Position numbers and translations under genes: made by a program. Positions 11,701-23,692 of a stretch of 64,000 bases of DNA are shown here, in pieces. How positions within the stretch are numbered: the stretch's first letter is position 1; every line of letters starts with the position of its first letter. The notes below the pieces were generated by a model that did no database searches, was not told the origin of the DNA, and saw only the letters and a list, made by a program, of their open reading frames with translations. This DNA comes from Linum tenue (taxonomy: Eukaryota > Streptophyta > Magnoliopsida > Malpighiales > Linaceae): NCBI GenBank assembly GCA_946122785.1, contig CAMGYJ010000007.1, positions 6,526,909 to 6,590,908 on the forward strand, written 5' to 3'.

Positions 11701-12085
11701 GTAATTGTGAAGACCAAAATATCCTTCCTACATTCACTCTCGTTGCAGGAAATTTGAAATGGGGCTCCCGTTTCTCTCTTCGATGTATTATAATATGTGT
11801 AGAGATAATAATATTAAAAAATGTTCCAAGTTTAAATTTCAGTAATATGTTCATTCTCATTAATTCATGTGATGATTATATGCCAATGTTATGTGAATTA
11901 ACAAATAGTGTTATGTGAATAACTTTTTATCCGTAAATGTGGCCAATCGCGATTAAATGATAAATAACATCTTAAGTACTAAACTAAGAAATATTTACTA
12001 CTTTGATGTAGAGATAGAGAGGAATGAAATGGTCAATGAACATAGAATTAATAGCCTTAATGAGAATTTTATTGAATTGAGTAAC

Positions 12086-12325
12086 GTTTCTACTTCATAG
12101 AATTATTTTCACAACACACCTCTTGTACCCGAATTGAATCCTAGACTTAATAAAACCATGAAATTTTATAATAAAAACATTATACTTGAAAGCTGGAATT
12201 CACAGTAAAGTTTCTACTTCATAAAGTTATCTTCACAACACATCTCTTGTACCTGAATTAGAAGTTAGAACTTTAATAAAACCATCATATTCTAAAACAA
12301 AAATTATACTTGTAAGATGGCATTC
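12086..12325. repeat. Diverged ~124-bp tandem duplication
   Basis: Two copies, starting GTTTCTACTTCATA at about 12086 and 12210, share ATCTTCACAACACA-like and TAATAAAACCAT segments and end near TTATACTTG. Identity is moderate. The segment is non-coding. Confidence 0.7.
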
Positions 12326-13093
12326 CCGCGTGGTTGGACATCGATAGATGATCTGAACTTCATAAACATTTTTTTGAAGATGACTCCCGTTACGTACTAT
12401 GATAGAGTTGTCTCTTTATTTAATGTTTGGTTGATCGTTCACGTATTAAACACGTATAAAACATTTCATGTACGTGTATTTTAGGTAATTAAACTGATAA
12501 TTTATTTATTTTATATTTAGTTGTACTTATAAATTCCTAAAGTTAGTGGGTTGCAGAAAAGAAATATAATCCGTCAAGGTTTTTTCACGATAACAGGGTT
12601 GGGCTTTTTTTCATATGGTCAATTTCCAGTCTTGTGTTGGCTAGCATATGTCCCTCTCATCCATTCTCAAGCATACTGCCGTCACCATAATCCCTTCTCC
12701 CTGTCTGGCTGCCTCTAACTTAATCCGATCCAAATGCATGTTTCATACACAGAAGAATGAATAAATCATTGTCGTCGGATAAACGAATTATCCAAAACAG
12801 GGATGAAAAGCCAATTCCTTGTAAGTTTGCTTTTCAATTTCTTTTCCCCCCGGACTTCGTTCTCTAAATTCCCAATTTGCCTCTGATTTGCTGCTTTCCA
12901 CATCTCTGTATCTTTTTGCATCTCTAATCCGTCACTGATTCTTTCAATCTCTTCTAGTTTCAAATCCATCGATGTGTTCTATTCCTTTTCCTCTAATAGA
13001 CTCTACCCCGTTAAGGTGATTTCTTTCGCTGCATGTATCGCTTTCTGTCTCTAATCGGTCAGTGCATGCTACTCTGCATCTCTTCTAGTTGCC
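12326..13093. other. AT-rich spacer, nothing recognised
   Basis: No gene, RNA or terminal repeat could be supported. A 67-codon minus-strand frame (12766-12969) is rich in Glu and Lys but has no family resemblance. Confidence 0.4.
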
Positions 13094-13498
13094 TCAAAAG
13101 GAGAAAAAGAGCTCAACCTTGAAGTTGTGATTCAATTTATGATTGCAGGTTGAACTGAGATCTAAATTAAAGGCGGGGAGAAGAGGGTTCTCGGCGGGCA
13201 CTTGAGGAGCTGCAAAGATCGAAAAACGGAAATCAAAGGCAGGGAGAAGCGGGTTATCGGCGGGCAATTGAAGAGCATAGGAAACGACATGCAGGGGTGA
13301 GTTGAGATCTAAATGAAAGGCGGGGAGAAGAGGGTTATCGGACATGATGAGGTGGTCGTTGTCGCGGTCGAGGTTGTCGATCGCCCATCTCAGTGCCTTG
13401 ATGCTGCACAGATAGAAATCCACCGCCATGTCGATCCTTCTACCGTTGTCTCCCATCGCTTTTCCTTTTTCTAATTCTTTCTTCCTTCCTTCCTTCAT
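13094..13498 (-). pseudogene. Universal stress protein N-terminal fragment running into NPLLPAF repeats
   Basis: On the minus strand, from about 13456, the frame reads GRRIDMAVDFYLCSIKALRW AIDN and then LDRDNDHLI. This closely resembles the first strand and helix of plant universal stress proteins (GRRIGVAVDFS.CS..ALRWAIDN). The rest of the roughly 160-residue Usp domain, including the G-x2-G-x9-G(S/T) ATP loop, is absent. Instead the frame runs into three imperfect repeats centred on NPLLPAF (residues about 53-60, 79-86, 103-110), spaced 25-27 residues apart, encoded by GGGAGAAG.GGGTT.TCGGCGGG units on the + strand. It ends at a stop at 13094. The best reading is a truncated gene fragment, perhaps captured by a transposon. 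Expression is unknown. Confidence 0.6.
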
Positions 13499-13818
13499 TT
13501 CTCGAGCTCGATTCGTATTCCTCTCTGTTAACTTCGTATAACTTTTATGTGCTCTTTTATTCTCGAAAACAACTTTATTCTCGATTCGTATAACTTATAT
13601 AAAAGGTCCATAAAAGCAATCCAAAAGAATTCTACAGCTTTATTGTCCCCGATCCAGCCCATTCAGTCAATAAATGCAGAGAAATTTACCAAACTCTCCC
13701 TCCGTGGACTGCGCAGAGAGCAGGAAAAGGGAGATTGTGGGGGTTCCGGCCAGGAACCTCCATATAATAGTGTTAGGATACTCATTTTTTTAAAACAAAA
13801 GATATATATTGATCATAA

Positions 13819-16800
13819 TCAGAAGATAGTTACATCCTGGAGTTCAGCCAGGCCTGAAAATAAAAAAAAACGACACGCAGTCGGGTACAACGAAAGGGTC
13901 TTTCTAGCCACCAAATGGGCTACCCTATTACTACGCCGACCTACAAATCGAATACTCAATCCAGAATGAAGGGCAAACAATTGCACCACCTCAAGAAGAA
14001 CAACCCCTATCATGCTATCCTCAGCCTCCGCTTGCCGAATCTTATCTATAATCACCTTCGCATCCCCCTCAAAGCGAACCTCATCAAGCCCTTGAGTCAG
14101 ACACCACTGCACTGCCTCCCGAAGCGCAAGAACCTCAACAACTAAAGGATCATCAATAATCGGGAACTGGACCCCCTTAGCCACAAGGACCCCACCCTCT
14201 AAACTCAGCACAACCATGCCACCCACAGAATGGGAGCCCGCTCTCGTCGCCCCATCCCACCTACAAACAACCCCAGAATCCACCTGGGGGACCAGTAGGT
14301 GTTGCGGGCAGCCACGACCATACATGGAGAAGGATCTACTGGCAGTCGCGTCCATTCCTCATATTGTTGATGAAACTGGCGCATTAGATGCAAGAAACCA
14401 AACTGCTTCCCCTCAAAGACTACCCAATTACGGGACTTCCAAATCCATCAGAGGATGGCAATCACGGCCATGAACAGAGAAGGTTGGTGAATAAGGGATA
14501 TTAACCGCTTTAGAACAAGGGGGAAAGTATGCCTTGGTAGCCCCTCACCCAGATACTCCAACCCGGAATAATCCCACATGGCTCGAGCCACTGGGCAGTA
14601 AAGGAACAAGTGCTCCAAGGATTCCAGTTCATCCTAGCAAACCGGGCACCGCGGAAGCACCGACACCTTTTTCTCAACAAGGGCCTCCATAGTAGGCAGG
14701 ATGCGATTAAAGATTTGCCAGGCAAATATTTTCAGTTTAGGCGAAATATTGGCCTCCCACAAACGAATCCAACTACTCTTATCCATCCAGCTAACCATGT
14801 CACGCCACCGGCCAGAGCGTCATATTAGTTTATCCTCCACAGCGTGACAAGGGAGAGGGATAACCCTTATAGCCCTACAGGTAGCCGGATCAAACCATTG
14901 GCGTAGGCTATCAACACACCACCTCTCCCCCCCCCCCCCGACAAATGACCTCTGCCACCCTAAGGTTCTGACCCTCCGGCAACACCCGAGGGTTATAAAC
15001 AGGGGGGGGGCTCTGGGTGCAGGCCAGGTACCCAGTTAGACTGAAGGAGAGGAGCAGTCTGACCATTCCCAATTTGCCAACGCAAACCAGCTGCAAGAAG
15101 CTAGCGTCCATAGAGGATACTCGTCCATCCCCACGAGGGGCGAGAGCGCGCCTTAGCCTCAAGGAACGTCCCTCGAGGAAAGTACTTCCCTTTATACACC
15201 TGTGCTAAGAGGGATTGGGGTTCCATTAGAATACGTCATCAAATTTTTGCAAGGAGAGCCTAATTAAACTGCTCAAATCGACGAAACCCCATACCACCCT
15301 CATGCTTACTACGACATAAATTCCGCCAGACATCCAATGGATCTTAGGCTGCCCCTCAGACATCCCCCACCAAAAGCGGGCCACATGTTTGTCCAATATC
15401 CTACAAAAGGATATGGGGAGGTTAAAGCAGGACAACACATGTAACGTCAGCGCCATCGCAACTGCATTGATCAATGTTTCCTTAGCCGCCCAGGAAAGCG
15501 TTTTCTGCTTCCACCCCTGCAACCGCTCCAACAATTTGTCTTCCAAGTACCGGAAAGTTGCCATCTTGGATCGAGCAATTAGCGTTGGAAACCCCATATA
15601 CTTATCATGCACCCCCACCGCCCCTACTCCTAGAACCCGGGCCAAGAATTCCTGGTCTGGTATCGCAATATTTTTGCTGAAGCATACCGCCGATTTAGCC
15701 AGATTCACTCGTTGCCCACTTAACTCCTCACACTCGTTCAACACAACAATCAGATTCTCACATTCTTGGAGGGAGCCTCGCGGGAACAAGTACGAATCGT
15801 CCACAAAGAACAGATGAGAAATTCGTGGGGCACGAGGAGCAACTTTCACACTTTCTAGTCTTTTCTCCAAAATGGCCTTACGAAGGAGCGCCGCAAAACC
15901 CTCTGTGAAAATGACAAACAAAAGTGGGGAGAGCGAATCACTCTGCCTAAGTCCCCTAGATGGAGCAAAGAACACCGTAGGGGTTCCATTCATAAGGACT
16001 GAGAACGAGGATGATCTTAGGCACTCCTGAATCCATCCTCTCCAGGTATAATTATACCCCATCTTTTCCAAAACCGCTAGTAGAAATGGCCATTCAACTC
16101 TGTCATAGGCCTTTTCCATGTCAACCTTCAGAGCCATAAACCCTTTTTTACCACGATTTTTGATTTTCAAATAATGCATTAATTCATTCCCCAGGAGGAT
16201 ATTTTCCACAATTTGCCTCTCACGAATAAAGGCATTTTAACAATCCGAAATAATTACTGGTAAAATGACAGCAAGCCGAGCAGCCATAATCTTTGAACTA
16301 ATTTTGTACACAAACTGGTATAGACTGATGGGCCACAATTGCTTCATTGTTTCCACATTTTCCACTTTAGGGACCAAGGTAAGCCACGTATGATTAAAGC
16401 TTCGAAGCATCTTACTCGTCGCAAAGAAAGAACAGACCGCTTCAATCACCGAGCCACCAACAATATCCCAGAATGTCTTAAAGAACTTGCTAGTGAAGCC
16501 GTCAGACCCTGATGCCTGTTTGGACCCCATTGAAAATACCGTGCGGCGCACTTCGTCCGGAGAGACTGCAGCTGTTAAACATGCATTCATCTTCGAAGTC
16601 ACAGATCGGTCAATGGGGAGCGCAGCCACCCTCACAGCCATGTTCGGCACCTAGTTCTCAGAGGTGAACAAATGCTGGTAAAAAGTGCCAGCAATGTCAG
16701 CTTTACCAGTCTCCTCTGTTACCCAGTCACTCGTCTCCGTACGGAGGTCGTGCACAAAATTCCTTTTCCGGCGAGTTCGCATGACTGTGTGGAAATACGA

Positions 16801-17875
16801 GGTGTTTTTATCCCCTCTTTTCAGCCATCGGACCCGAGACTTTTGCTGCCAGTACAATTCCTCAGCCTCCCTTTGCCTAGTAAGTTCCGTCTCAAGGGTT
16901 CAAACTTCATCCCAGTTAATCGGATGAATAGATTTTATACGCTCAATTTAAGCTTGGAGAGTTCGAATGTTTCACAGGGAATTCGTCGTACCCGCCCTAT
17001 TCCAATCATATAGAAGATGCCGAAGTTTCTTCAACCGTTCCCAGAGTTGGTACATCGGGGTACCATGTATGGACTCATTCCAGAGTCCAGACATTGGTCA
17101 CCATGGCTTTAACCTCCGGATTGTCAGCCCAGCGAGCATCAAATCTAAACAGGGGACGACTATTTATTATGTAAGGTTTATCAGCTAAGAGCAAAGCACG
17201 ATGATCCGAACCCTGATCAGTGAAATGCTTAACAAGGGTATCAGGAAACCGCTCAGTCCAATATGGGGAGCACAATGCTCTGTCGAGTCGCTCCCGGATA
17301 CAGGCAAACCCCATACGCTTATTCGTCCAGGTGAAGAGATCACCCTGGTACCCAGGATCATGGAGGCCAAGTTCCTGGACGAAATTACGCAAGGCAGCGA
17401 ACTGGGAAGCATTCCACAGATTACCCCCATCCTTTTCATGTTCATGTAACGTGACATTGAAGTCCCCGATAACCACGTACGTCAATTGGACCTCGTCACA
17501 AATCTCACGTAATTGAGCCAACTGGTTTCATCGAAGATTAGCTTGACAGCTGATGTAAACACAGAACACGATGTACTGAGAATCAACTTCATTAATATGA
17601 ACACCAATACAAAAATTTGAATGATAAAACACCGAAGCATTGACTTCGGGGGACCAAGCTACTATTAACCCTCCCGATGCATTTACAGCATCAACAAAGA
17701 AACAATGATCAACAGAATACCCCAACCCCCTAATACGTCGAGAGACAACACGCCGGCTCGATCATGTCTCCGAAAAGAACACAAGATCTGGTTTATTAGA
17801 ATGAACTAATCCTACAACAGTTTGGAATGTGAGTGATGACCCAAGTCCCCTCACATTCAGGGCCAAAAGCCTCAT
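13819..17875 (-). pseudogene. LINE ORF2 (endonuclease, reverse transcriptase, RNase H), disrupted
   Basis: The frame starts at ATG 17875 with MRLLALNVRGLG, the usual start of plant LINE APE-type endonucleases (normally MRLLALNCRGLG). Domains follow in order: endonuclease, with GDFNVTLHEHEKDGG near 17460 and the late SDHRALLL near 17195; reverse transcriptase, with DMEKAYDRVEW near 16100, then RQSDSLSPLLF and FVDD at 15796-15807; zinc-finger-like linker; and RNase H (FEGDAKVIIDKIRQAE, NRVAHLVA) to a stop at 13819. Breaks include a TGA in place of the Trp expected after SET near 17763, a stop near 17525, and a frame change between about 17075 and 16857, with more in the linker (15225-14400). 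The RT block reads QSDS instead of the usual QGDP, and FVDD instead of FADD. Confidence 0.88.
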
Positions 17876-20563
17876 TTATCCGGTTGGGGCCATTCACGGC
17901 TGGCTTCCTCCACCGACTCATTCTTCTCTATTTCTTCAACAAATTGTTTTTTAGGTGTGGGTGATTCCTCCAGGCACCCTACAACCTCAAAAAAAGGTCT
18001 CTTTCGACTCCCAATCACCGGATCCAAGAGGTTCGAACCATACTCATCCACAGTAGAGCTCGATGTGCCCCCTTCTCCCTAAGAGTGCCCCCCCCCCGTC
18101 TTCACACCAGTTGGGGATTTACCCTCCATAGTGATATTAAGGCCTGATTAAAACGCAAAACCACTTGCCGGACACGACCCTTCAAACACCATTATGTCGA
18201 GACCCGACAACCCCCGGCTCACGTCTTTTTATCTCAAATGCACCAACATCATCCTCCGAAAGAGAATTTAGCGACGCGGACTCCCCCTGGGCGCGTTCAA
18301 CAATTAGGCATGTATCATGAGTCTAGGTGGCATCACGGGGTGAGGGAACATTACATTTTCCCTTCAGCTTAGCCGCCCGAGTGACCGCGACTCCCGCCTC
18401 CGCACCCTTGGATTTGGATAAGCGCTTACTAGGCTTCGCAGCCACGTCCTTCTTGGTGCGAGCCCCAGCCGCTGATTCCCCACCCTGCAGACCAGCATTC
18501 ACGCCCGAATCACCACCATTCGCCACGTCCAAAGGCTGACGTGCTTGCATGGGAGGGCACACATACACAATATTCGCCACCACGCCATCGTTCATCTTCT
18601 TGCCAACCAATTTGTGGAACAAAAAATCATCTTCGGAGTCCTCCTAGAGGATCAGCCTCCTCCGCCGAGAATCAGTCACTACCTTATTCTCCACCCTGGG
18701 GTTATTATCCACTTGCACCCGAATCGCTCGATTCTTCTTCCCTTTCCGAATGTCAGACGCTCGAGCTCGGGTATTACCACCCATCATCTAGCGAGTCGAT
18801 TGTGTATGCACCCATCCCAGCATGGATTCGAGGTGACCTCGCAACGTGGAAACCACGCGGGCTGCTTCTCCCAAAAGCCTTTTGACTTGCATTTAGCAAT
18901 GGAGCATCTCTCCCGCCTTGTACCCGCTCCTCTCGTCGGATTTGTTGGGGTCGAACCGGGTCCAGCTTTTCCCTGCCCGTCTCCCTGTCTTCCCTCCGAT
19001 GGAGAATGGGACGAGAGTCCTCCCTTTGAGCCTCCGTAGCCTCACGAATCGTCTTGTTCACCCAGACCGTCTTCGGGGCCCCATCAAAAGCTTGAGCAGG
19101 TTCATCTACCTCATAAATTCGCCGCCCCGGTTTCTTTGAGACCATATGAGGTCCAAATTTTTCTTTTCTATTCGGGGGATCATATAGGCACTCACGTTTC
19201 ATATGGCCCACTCTCCCGCAATGAAAGCAGAAGCTAGGCAAAAACTCATATTTGAGCGATACCCAAAACCCTCCAATCTCCTCGATAGCCGCAAAGAGTT
19301 GAGACCTCAAAGGCTTAGCAAAATGAACCATGGCTCGAACCTTCACAAAATACTCCAAGGTCTCTTTACTGGCGAAAACCCCAGCTTCCAGGACCTGGCC
19401 AATGGTTGGGGATATCAATTTTTGGGGGAACTATTTAGTGCAAAAGTCTTCCTTAACACCCCAGAGTTGAATACGAAACGGTGCGATGGCCAGATCATCA
19501 AAGGTCGTTTTGTGACAGTTGGTGTCCATGATCGCAAATTGATGAGAGTATCTCTCACGACCCAGGGGGTACGCTTCAGCACCCAGATTTTAGATTCTGT
19601 ACTTGGCAGAACGAACTCAAACAGGCCATGCTTTGCCTGGGAGACTCGAATTTGGCCCCGTCCTTGCCAATGCGAATTCACAGCATCACATAGCTCCGTA
19701 ATTGGCATGGCAGCTTCATTGAAAACTCTACCCAGCAGGGTTCGGGAAGATCGAAATCGTACGGACTGGACGTCCTCAAGGGAGAACTGAACAACTTGAT
19801 CCTCCGTGATATGAGCCATCTCGGCAACCTGAAACAAAGTCGATGGTTGGGACCAAGTTACATTAGTTTGCACTTGGCAGCCCTTTTTTATAAGGGCATG
19901 CGAAGCTGAACCCGCCCAATCATCACCCCGGAAGGGACAAGATATTTCAGGGCGGGGAATCAAAGAGAATGGCCCAAAGGGAGGGAGGGCACGAAGCAGT
20001 CCCATATTTGAGTTTCGACCATCGTCGGGTTGTGGCAAAGAAGACAGGGCAGCCGATTTTCTGATCACTACTGGAAGCTCGCGTCCTTGGTAGGGGGAGA
20101 GCCACTGCCGAGATGTTCTTTTATAGGGGGGCTTTAACCCCACTAAACCACAAACCCACGTACCAGACTTTCCTAGCCCTAGAAGAGTTAGAGGAGGGCT
20201 AGGAGAGTTAATTTGAACTAGATTTTTAAATTGCATTTTGTTTTGGCCGGTAGACAGCAGATTAGGAGAAATCTTCTCTCCAAAGATTACCGGATCAAAA
20301 TTATTCTCTTCTCCGTGTATTGCAGGGTCTGGTCGAGGAATATGAATTTTGCTAGGAACAACCTTGCTTTTCCCCCTCCGACCCAGTGGCTTGTCGCCGT
20401 CGGCGTACTCAACTGGACCCGGCTCTACCACTCTCGGCCTTTCCACCATAGCAGGAGGCGCCATCGTCCAAACTGACGATCTCGCGGCATTCTCCATGCC
20501 CAGCTCACATTCTATCGCCCCTTCGACAGACATGCTGATGGATGGAGACACTTCGTTCTCCAA
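17872..20563 (-). pseudogene. LINE ORF1 (DUF4283 / CCHC zinc-knuckle RNA-binding protein), disrupted
   Basis: Starts at 20563 (MENEVSPSISMSVEGAIE). The middle section (HITEDQVVQFSLEDVQSVRF ... FRSSRTLLGRVFNEAA) is the DUF4283 domain of plant LINE ORF1 proteins. A frame change near 19415 moves it into the frame ending with the zinc knuckle CFHCGRVGHMKREC (C-x2-C-x4-H-x4-C) at about 19188-19229. Another frame change follows near 18774. The last ORF1 section reads PFFEVVGCLEESPTPKKQ and ends in a TGA at 17872-17874 that overlaps the ORF2 ATG as ATGA. In intact relatives ORF1 binds the element RNA. Confidence 0.82.
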
Positions 20564-20948
20564 ATCAGACGATGATGGTAAACAAAATCGTCATCCTTTC
20601 ATTTTAGAAACCCTAGGTTTCTTGGGGAGCATGGAGCTCACACCATCACCACCACTATTTTTTCGCTTTCGAAAGCTACATACAAGGTTTGTACGGCGTA
20701 GCGTATCACAAAGGCCCCGCTTGATTCCACGGTCCATTCTCGTGAGGAACTGAGGGGGACGCCGACGAACCACCGGCAGGGGCTGTACTCTGCTACAATC
20801 CCCGGAGTCTCCTTTCTTGCCATTCTTTCCTCTCGACTGCTGATTTAGAAGACTAGCACGGAGGACGACCACCACTACCCGGAACTGGAGGCGGCCAAGC
20901 CAATTTCCCAGCTCGAAGAGAGAGGACAGAGCGTCTCTCATTTTTTTA

Positions 20949-21802
20949 TGAGGGAGACTATCTATTGTTAATTAACGATCTGGCTGCAGATATGATTGGC
21001 ATTAACAAAGTCACAACTCTAATACTCATTGAATAGTATATTTAGTATTGATAATGTATGTGCTAGGAGCGTGTGGGATTGAATGGTGGAGCTATGTATG
21101 ATGATTGAGATAAAAAAAATTTGCTAGCGTCGGTCAGTCTGAGCTTATCAAGTTAACATTTTAGGTCGGAATGTGAATAGGGCGACTCGTTATGTAGTGA
21201 GGATAGTCTTTGATCTTCACTTGTTCAGGTGTATTGACTTTACTTCTTGATTATTGAACCTTTCAAACATGTATCTCGTGCAATACAAGTAAATTTGTCG
21301 GAGAAAAAAACTCATTGATGGTTGATCACATGACAATGAACTGAAGTGGACTGAAAATTCTTTTTTTTTTTGTGTTTTTCATTTCTTCCTTTTTCTGAAT
21401 TTTCTATACAATCGAAGGGTTCTTGAGACACCCCCTCAATTCCTTGTTAATAAAAAGGGAAAATTGCACAAAATAGGTTATCTTATTTTACTCCAAGTGC
21501 TAAGTACTCTTCGATAGTACCCTCTCGTTTCTTCTCATCTCCCGATCCCCCATCCTAACCCTCGCCGCCTGCGAAAATTCAATTCGATTAGCGTGCTTGC
21601 AACTCTTGATATGTCATAAGCACGTGTTTTGGTCTTACGCTTCACAACCATCATATGTAAGTTGCGACAATTCTGTAAGTAATCATCATTACGCGCATAC
21701 AATGATTGTGAATTACTGAATGTCGATCCAACGACGTATGCATGTGCTTACACCAAGGGGCATATACACGGTAGTCGAACTCGCGGGAACTAAACATTGG
21801 AG
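20949..21802. other. Spacer between LINE and PP2C 3' end
   Basis: AT-rich DNA with nothing recognised. The part next to 21803 must contain the PP2C 3' UTR (minus strand). Confidence 0.4.
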
Positions 21803-23465
21803 CTATACCCAGGATGGCACACCTCCCCCTCGTATTGAGACACGTGGATTTCTGGACGTGCTGCGGCTTATCGTATTTGAATCCAGAAACAAAACTATGA
21901 TTGTAATGTCATCATGGAAATGTCTCCTCACACCACGGTCGATCTTTTCCAAATCCGAGTATCTCATTTCCCTCTTTTTCGCTGCTTCTTGTAGTGCCGC
22001 CTTTAAGAGCTTCCTTGCCACACCCTGCAATCAAAATGCTATTTGTTTAAGCATCTTTTCTTATTGTGAAACAACGAAATTGGAAAAGATTTCTTGTTGT
22101 TTACTGATATGGCTTTATATTTTGATGATTTGTGGGACCGACCATATGGATAAATGATTTAAAAGTTAACTTGACGAATTTTGTCTATATCTTAGATTCA
22201 AGTCTACTATTTCGGTAAAGCTTAAACAAAGCACATGCGATGTTTAGTTAGAGATCCTACATTGCGATGAGAATTGTGTACAATGTCGACTGCTTCTTGA
22301 TTGGTCAGGTGCTCCCACAAGCCGTCTGATGCAAATATTAGAAACTGATCTTCGGGAGTTAGTTTATGCACTTCGATTGTTGGCTCCGCTAGTAAGATTG
22401 GCTTTTCAAATGATTGAGATAATCTGAATTTTGCCAATAAAGGTTCACGATTGAACTCTGCTCTTTTCAAGTAAGCATCTCCTAGAGATCTTGAAACCTA
22501 AAGAAAAAGAAAAGAGAAGAAAAGTTAGCTCAATGAAACCTCTTTTATTCTACCGTATGCTACTAATAAAGTAAGAAAGATGCAAATGCACGAGTAAACA
22601 AGGCAAAAAAGCTTCCATGCTAGTTGTTGCTACTCCGAACTCACCTGGATTATCCCCTTGACACGCCAAACATTGTGCTTAGGCACCACAATCTGAGGAT
22701 CATCGGGATGCAACTGTCGCAACTCCTCTCTCACAGATTCCATACTCGCGTTGTGTTCTGAAGATAACTGAACGGCCTTAACTTCCTCCTGTTGCTTCGT
22801 CGTCTTTTCGATCCTTCCTAATACCACCCGAGAATCGCCCGCGTTGGCAATGTATAGAAGTCCACTACATACTACCCCTACCAAACAACATGCTCCCACA
22901 GAAGCAATTTGTGGCTTGTTTAGCCATTGGCTCTTCACCAGACCAAGGAACTCCTCGTCCGTAGTCAAGAACGCCTTGGTGATGACATCGCTAGACATTC
23001 CACGACCCTCGGATGTAAACTCTGTGTTATGGGACAATCCAAGTACGATGGTCAATACCAGATACGAGTAAGCATCAGCTACGAAAAAAGACAAAGAACT
23101 CTGTGAAGTGAGAGAGGGAAAAAATAAAAAAACATACTCTTAATATTTTCGAAAAGGCGCTCGTTGACGAATCGGGCAGCTTCTGGACCTCCATGACCAT
23201 CATAGACTCCCACAAATGTACCACGAGGTCCCGATTCGACCGAACTCAAAGGCCCGGATTCGAGTTGGCTCTGATCTTCCAGCAGATTGTTTGCTTGAAT
23301 CACTGCCATGGAGAATTCCCCATTTACATGTCGCCCGAAATCTTTGTACCACAGCAATCCATCAACGCGACCTGTACTTGCATCTCCGACTCTCTTGATC
23401 GATTCCCCGTCAACAACTGGCCTCCAGCAACTCGAAACAAATCTCAGAATTGTAGTTGAAACCAT
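21803..23465 (-). CDS. Protein phosphatase 2C, clade D type
   Basis: A Mg/Mn-dependent Ser/Thr phosphatase. Clade D members in Arabidopsis dephosphorylate plasma-membrane H+-ATPases and are inhibited by SAUR proteins, so a growth-control role is likely by family. Four minus-strand exons: 23138-23465, 22645-23021, 22261-22497, 21803-22024, giving 387 residues in consistent phase; a Met one codon upstream (23468) is possible. Family motifs are complete: WYKD and [11 protein letters not shown] near the N-terminus, [10 protein letters not shown] (D89-G93, metal site), [28 protein letters not shown], and [14 protein letters not shown] near the C-terminus. The N-terminus ([12 protein letters not shown]) and the end (RGGGVPSWV) fit clade D. 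The leader and promoter are interrupted by a large foldback element at 23693-24936. The gene likely corresponds to Arabidopsis At3g55050 by position. Confidence 0.94.
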
Positions 23466-23692
23466 CACTCACATAACCTACCTCCAACAAAACCCAGAAA
23501 GTTTAACTAGTTCGTCCCTTTGGATCGAATTTCCACGAAGCAGGGCGATGAAAACCGCTAGAAAAAGCAGGCAACCCGTGAATGATGGATGCAAAACACC
23601 GCCAATCAATAGAACTGCAGAGAGGAAAAATCAACGTTGAAACAAAATTCTCGTCGGTGAAAACATAGCGACTCTGTTCATCAACGAAACCC

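Larger units (their letters stand above)
13793..20936 (-). mobile_element. Near full-length plant LINE (non-LTR retrotransposon), decayed
   Basis: A 7.1 kb minus-strand element with an ORF1 of DUF4283/zinc-knuckle type and an ORF2 with endonuclease, reverse transcriptase and a C-terminal RNase H domain, the layout of plant L1-like LINEs. It is flanked by the 12-bp direct repeat CTCATTTTTTTA at 13781-13792 and 20937-20948. On the minus strand this reads TAAAAAAATGAG, so the A-run at the 3' end overlaps the target duplication, as expected of target-primed insertion. The 5' UTR is about 20564-20936. Both reading frames contain frameshifts and stops (see the ORF1 and ORF2 entries), so this copy cannot move on its own. 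It separates the GST and PP2C genes. Confidence 0.88.
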
